64,000 nt of DNA from Stromatinia cepivora (taxonomy: Eukaryota; Ascomycota; Leotiomycetes; Helotiales; Sclerotiniaceae). Shown piece by piece: positions 59,317 to 64,000 of the stretch (position 1 is its first letter; each line of letters begins with the position of its first letter). The notes under the pieces are model-generated. The model was not told where the DNA came from and searched no databases. It saw only the letters and a program-made list of their open reading frames with translations. The stretch spans positions 806,001 to 870,000 of the forward strand of contig RCTD01000010.1 of NCBI GenBank assembly GCA_014898415.1, in the 5' to 3' direction. The position numbers and the translations under genes were made by a program.

Positions 59317-61219
59317 AGATCGGAAGGCGATTTGAAACAAATGGAAAGGTATAGAAAATGATAATTCATATGATTCGTGAATGAATATATAAGGTGATTA
59401 TAGGCAAACATCAATTAAGGATTGATGTAATATATAAACCTAAAATGATTCTGATACTTTTAAAATAGAGAAGAATTTGAGTATATATAAATCACAAATT
59501 TCTTTTGATCTTCGGCTTGTTATTTGCGATATTCTTCAAAATCAAGATTTTGAATAATAAAAAGAAAGTTTTCTGTTAGGAGAATATAGATGATTAATCG
59601 ATTCTGCGGTGTAGTAATTGAAAATGTATATAATTGTTAAACTATAGTATATTGATTATAATGGCGAAGTAAAATAAGTGAATTTTTTAAAGATATATAG
59701 ATCCCTTTTTCGTATTTTCGTTTTTGTTTTAATCAAGTTTTTATTGATCATTATTATATTTAAGATTTCGGGATTTAAAAAGATTAAATAAGCGAATCTC
59801 AATCGTATTAGGTAAACGGTGGTTGAGAAGAAAGCTTTGAAAGAATCGAATGCGAAAAAAGATCCCAGTATTTTTTTAAGGGATTAATAAATCGAACAAA
59901 GAGAATTAATAAATTCAATATAAATGACAAATTAAAATATCGATTTCTGAAAATATAGTTTAACTAAATCTGTTTCTAGAATGATATATTGTTATTTATT
60001 TCAGAAACTGTTCCTCCTTATCGAAGGAATTATTACTCGTTATAATCAATTGCCAATTATAGATTCAAATAATAATTTGGAGGTAGATTTTATTCTTGAA
60101 TCCTGTTGTATAATTGAAAGGTTTTATTAATCCTGTATTTGTAATTATTGAGGCAAAGGTTATTCAATGAAAGAAAAAAAAAAGGAAATGTTTTTTTATC
60201 TGATAATGATAATCTATTCAATTCTTTGACACCGGGTTTTTCGGACGATGAATTAGATGAAGAAGAGAAAGAAAAAAGATCATCGAAAGTTGCTAGTTTT
60301 CTAATTAAAACAAGAGATGAAGAAAGTCATAGGGAAAGGAATGATCATTTATATATTCGATATATAAAATCATTGATCGCTGAAAGATATAATTTCTATA
60401 GCGAATACTTTATTGATTCTTCCAAACCGAATAATCGTTGATATTGGAATTATAGTATTCATCTGTGTACTCCTTTACTGGCTTTCCTTTATCCTTTAGT
60501 AGATTATTACATCGCTGTTTATCAGCAAAATTCGAAAGTAAATTCTTCGTTTATTCTTTATCTTTATAATATATTGATTATTGATTATATAATCCAAGTA
60601 AGAATACAGAATTGCAATAAAAGTAATATTGAAAATCGAGAAGAAAAAAGAAATTGTTTTTTTGCTCTTATATCATCGTTTCCTTTTTTTTTGCTGTATT
60701 ACTCATCGAAATCTTTAAAAGGTTGAGCGAAAAAAGTACATTGTGATTTCGGAAAACGATAATGAAAATGAAAAAGAAAGAATAATAGAGAAAAAAAAAA
60801 GGAAAGAATAGATAATATATTTAAAGAAAAGGGAAAGAAGGAATAATCCTTTGGTTTTTATAATACCAATGATATTAATAGCTTTGGTTATTCCAATTGT
60901 TTTTTATTCCTTAATTATTATGGATAATCCAAAGGCTCTTTTACTTGAACTTCAAGTTATTAAGTTTAGAAAAAAGTTTATTCTTCTTTGAGAATAAGAA
61001 AATGAAGAACGGAGAAATAATCGATCTTGATTATTCTTTGTTTTCTAATGAATATAAAATACACGAATTAAAGCGCATCATAGAAAAGTATAATAATCTG
61101 GGATACCAAATAGGATTTATTCTATCTACACCAAAAAAAAGAAATATAAGCTCCAAATTGTTATTACTTAAGTTTTATAATCGTTATTATTTAAACTTTA
61201 TGATCTTATTGTTTATATC
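59317..61219 (+). pseudogene. Antisense reading frame between copia-2 pol and LTR, unknown membrane-like protein
   Basis: Read on the plus strand, a frame interrupted by transition-type stops can be followed from about 59690 to 60730. It begins with a basic and then very hydrophobic segment (a LFRIFVFVL-type helix near 59710), passes an ISETVPPYRR block near 60005, an open 97-codon part (60148-60441) with an acidic SDDELDEEEKEK stretch, and a second hydrophobic part near 60470. Another frame near 60860-60920 contains FIIPMILIALVIPIVFYSLI, again helix-like. No long minus-strand frame exists here. I do not recognise the protein. It may be a captured host gene or an accessory gene. The end of the 122-codon frame at 60945-61313 overlaps pol and is partly a shadow. 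Confidence 0.4.
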
Positions 61220-64000
61220 TTATAAATTGAGAAGGGATCGGAAATATTCGAACTTTTATCTTATAAGGTTCTTGATGAATCCATTAATAATTATATCGAT
61301 GGTCGATAGATAGGTTACATAAAAGTTCCCTTTTGAATATTCTTAATATAATCATATATTTTGGATATCGATATAACATAATTTCATAATAATCCATTCG
61401 TTTTTATTAATTATCAATTTGATCGCTTATTGATTATTGTAGAAAATCATTATAAACTCTTTCACTATTAGATCAATCTTTTTTAAAAAATATAAGATTG
61501 CTATGGTTTCTTTTGATATACACTTGATTCCAAGAAACTCTGCTTCGATAATCGAGGTGGTTATAATATCTTATTTGAATGTTTTCTATACGATTAAGTT
61601 ACCGAAAAGGGATATAACATACCCTTAGGATGATCGACAAATATCTGGATCATTTGCAAAAGAAATATCTGAGAAGACGAGAAGTTGTGGTATTTGATTA
61701 TCGCTATATTGGATTGTGAGATATCTTATATTTCATAGATATTATAAATAGTGATCAATAGTTTTTATATAATTGTTTAATAGGTTAATCAAATAGTGGC
61801 TTAATTGTGAAATAGCGAATAATATATCCGTTCTTATAATGATTATAATATATAATACTGAGCTTATTTTTTCTTGATATATTTTTATAATATATATAGG
61901 AGTTTAACCCTGATTTTTCCAAAATACTATTATCAAAAATGGTATATTTATTATCCCATTTGTTGCTTTGAATTTCTTAATAATTTTTTCAATATATATA
62001 TTATAAACTAATTATAACTTTTTCTTGGATCGATTACAGAGTATATATATACCTAGAAACTATTTAATGTTTTCCAGATCTTATAATTCATATATAGTTT
62101 TGATTTTTTTAATAATCTTTATGGCAATTGATTCGTTTTTCTTATAATAAATAATTTGAATATTATTTACAAAGAAAAGAATTATAATGATATACTTTGG
62201 GTTAATATATAAATATGGTTTCTCCTTGTATTATACCAATTCTAGTTTTTCGAATATCCGAATGAAATCCTTAAATTATATAGTTGGGGAATCTTATAGA
62301 TTATACAAAGCTCGATCGATTATAACATTTTTGTTTGGGATTTTGTATTCATCAAATAAATAATATACAATTGGAATATCGAAAGGATCGCATAAAGTAT
62401 TGATAAAAATGTTGATTATATTGTATTACTTTATTTCGAGATCGTATTTAATAATGATTACTATTATAATTCAGAATAATCGATCTGTTAATATAGTAAT
62501 ATAAATAATCTCAATAATATTCTTAATCTAAAGATCTTTTTGTATTATTAAATATAAATAGCAATAAATAATTAAATCTTGATTATCATATTTATATATA
62601 AATATCCATTGAAGGGAAATCAATTTTGAAGATTCCGATCCAGAATCGATTTTATACCAGGTTTTCTTAATCTTAAGGTTATTAATCTCAAGATCGCAAT
62701 TCTATTTGAATTAATATTTTATTTGATGATCTTTTAATTGGTAATAAAAACAAAGTAATTTTGAAGTTGCAAATATATGAATTCAAGGAAATGATATTAT
62801 TTGTAATCCATTGATCGTAGATCAAATAGAAGGCAATGATGGTTTTGCTTCAATTCTAGTAGTAATTATATTGTGAACTGTTACAAATTGAAAATATTCC
62901 TTTATATTGTCTATTCCTTATTGATCAGATTAGAATATAGAATGAAAATTGTTTAAATGAGGTAATCCTATTGAATCTATCTTTTGAAATATAATAGTTC
63001 TTATATAGAATCCAGTATTGGGATTGTTCTCTTGATGATATTGCTATATATATAATTGCCTTTGTATATATACTGATTATTCTGGAATATAAAAACCAAA
63101 TAACTTTCGGAAGAAAGGTGATTTTGAATAATAATTATATAATTGAAATTCAAACGGATTGATCTGAACCCTAAATATTTCAATCCTTATAATACGAATT
63201 CTTTTAAATATCTATTCGAGATTATGAATCTGCGAATCTTTTATAAGTCGATCAAATAAATATATAAGGTGTAGTAGTCTTTATAATAATTGGATTTCTT
63301 TTATGGAATATTTTAATTGATTATTCTAATATATATGCTTTTTTTTGGAATGTTGAAGTTGATCGATTAAAGCGATCTTTGGATTACTTTTGTATATATT
63401 ACAAAGAACTTCAATAGTACAATTAATAGACTTATATTCTATATTCCTTATATTAATATATTTGATAAAATCGGGATCTGTATTATTATTATAAGTATTT
63501 TTTTGAATAATATCAATATCTTTATCTATAAGATATGGTTGTTTTTCAATAAAAAAGTCGGTTTCTCTAATTTCTTTAATAGAAGAATCGATTGATATTT
63601 ATATATCTTTATTATATATTTTATCCTTATTATCTAAAGGATTAGATGGATTGGATAATCCTAAATCGATTTCTTTATTCCCATTATCATTCTTTAGATC
63701 TATATTTACCTTCGAGATCAATTTGTTTGTAGGCAATAGATTTGAAATATATTTGATGAATAAATCAAGGGTTTTTCGATCCGTGAAAATAGGTAGATAA
63801 GTGAAGTCCTTATAATTGTCCTCGTTTTAAATGATTGTTTTGTCCAATTCGATATAATCTTATAGATCAAGGGTTCTAACAAGTTGTTTAAGCTTTTCTA
63901 TAATGTGAATATCGATTATTCGATTGATGGAATTCATACGATAAATGAATTCTTTATTGAACATTATATTTCGAATAATAATAATTCTATCGAGTTTAAA
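61220..64000 (-). pseudogene. copia-2 pol relic (RT, RNaseH and upstream part), truncated by window
   Basis: On the minus strand near 62150-61950 the RT end is clear: FFVNNIQII (from FFVDD), then a YEL-DLENIK-FLGIYI block. RNase H follows at about 61750-61380 with VFSDISFANDPD, SSQGY (Gln now stop) and TTSIIEAEFLGIK, and the tail has KFEYFRSLLNL at 61260-61224. These are standard Ty1/copia motifs. Upstream, 62.3-64 kb is open only in patches (for example 63001-63183), and a long frame from about 63960 to 63350 has no motif I can place. Stops throughout. Confidence 0.8.

Larger units (their letters stand above)
59000..64000 (-). mobile_element. Ty1/copia element copia-2, continues past the window
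   Basis: A minus-strand element from the LTR at 59000 to beyond 64000. Copia-type RT and RNase H are found at about 61220-62300. A stretch of about 1.9 kb separates the end of pol from the LTR, far longer than the 32 bp seen in copia-1. It lies in the pogo-like relic, 15 bp from element F. Confidence 0.65.

Noticed and set aside
1..64000. CRISPR arrays, bacterial operons, tRNA or rRNA genes
   Set aside because: The regular repeats here are a minisatellite and LTRs; no spacer structure, tRNA fold or rRNA sequence was recognised, and introns show a eukaryote.

Overview
The window looks like a filamentous ascomycete chromosome (Pezizomycotina; the class cannot be fixed from this sequence alone). 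It has a short gene-bearing edge with 43-58 bp fungal introns, followed by about 58 kb of very AT-rich nested transposons. Most element copies carry C-to-T and G-to-A transitions with CAA/CAG codons turned into stops, the signature expected from repeat-induced point mutation (RIP).

Layout: 1-6.2 kb holds two intact multi-exon genes on the minus strand: a 545-aa zinc-finger/coiled-coil protein of unknown role (1818-3593) and a 415-aa AYG1-type alpha/beta hydrolase (4164-5659). A pure 9-bp minisatellite (26 units) lies at 933-1166, and a 164-bp MITE-like inverted repeat lies upstream of the hydrolase.

From about 6.2 kb to the right edge everything can be read as insertions into one old pogo/Fot1-like DNA transposon on the minus strand. 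Its C-terminal piece is at 6.2-7.29 kb, its core at 33.9-34.4 kb, and 15 bp remain at 58.98 kb. Three elements interrupt it: chromovirus copy B (7293-33920), an 11.2-kb Ty3/gypsy element F (34378-58980), and a minus-strand copia element starting at 59000 and running off the window. B contains copy A inside its own left LTR (7454-14497) and a copia element (18203-30732) inside pol; that copia element contains copy C (18588-25630). F contains copy D (43936-57313), whose right LTR contains copy E (50729-57047). Matching target-site duplications (GAGTG, GTTAT, ATTAT, TATGG/A, ATAAC, CGTAG, ATAT) support each level. After subtracting the insertions A, B, C and D return to 7043-7054 bp.

Copies A-E are one chromodomain Ty3/gypsy family: 282-bp LTRs, gag, a -1 frameshift signal, then protease-RT-RNase H-integrase-chromodomain. 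A-D are RIP-ruined and on the minus strand. E is on the plus strand, looks un-mutated, has LTRs identical by eye, but has lost about 734 bp covering most of RT, so it probably moved using proteins supplied in trans or was deleted after insertion. Beyond the standard genes, F carries a long extra 3' reading frame, and the right-hand copia element has a 1.9-kb stretch between pol and LTR that reads as protein only on the antisense strand.
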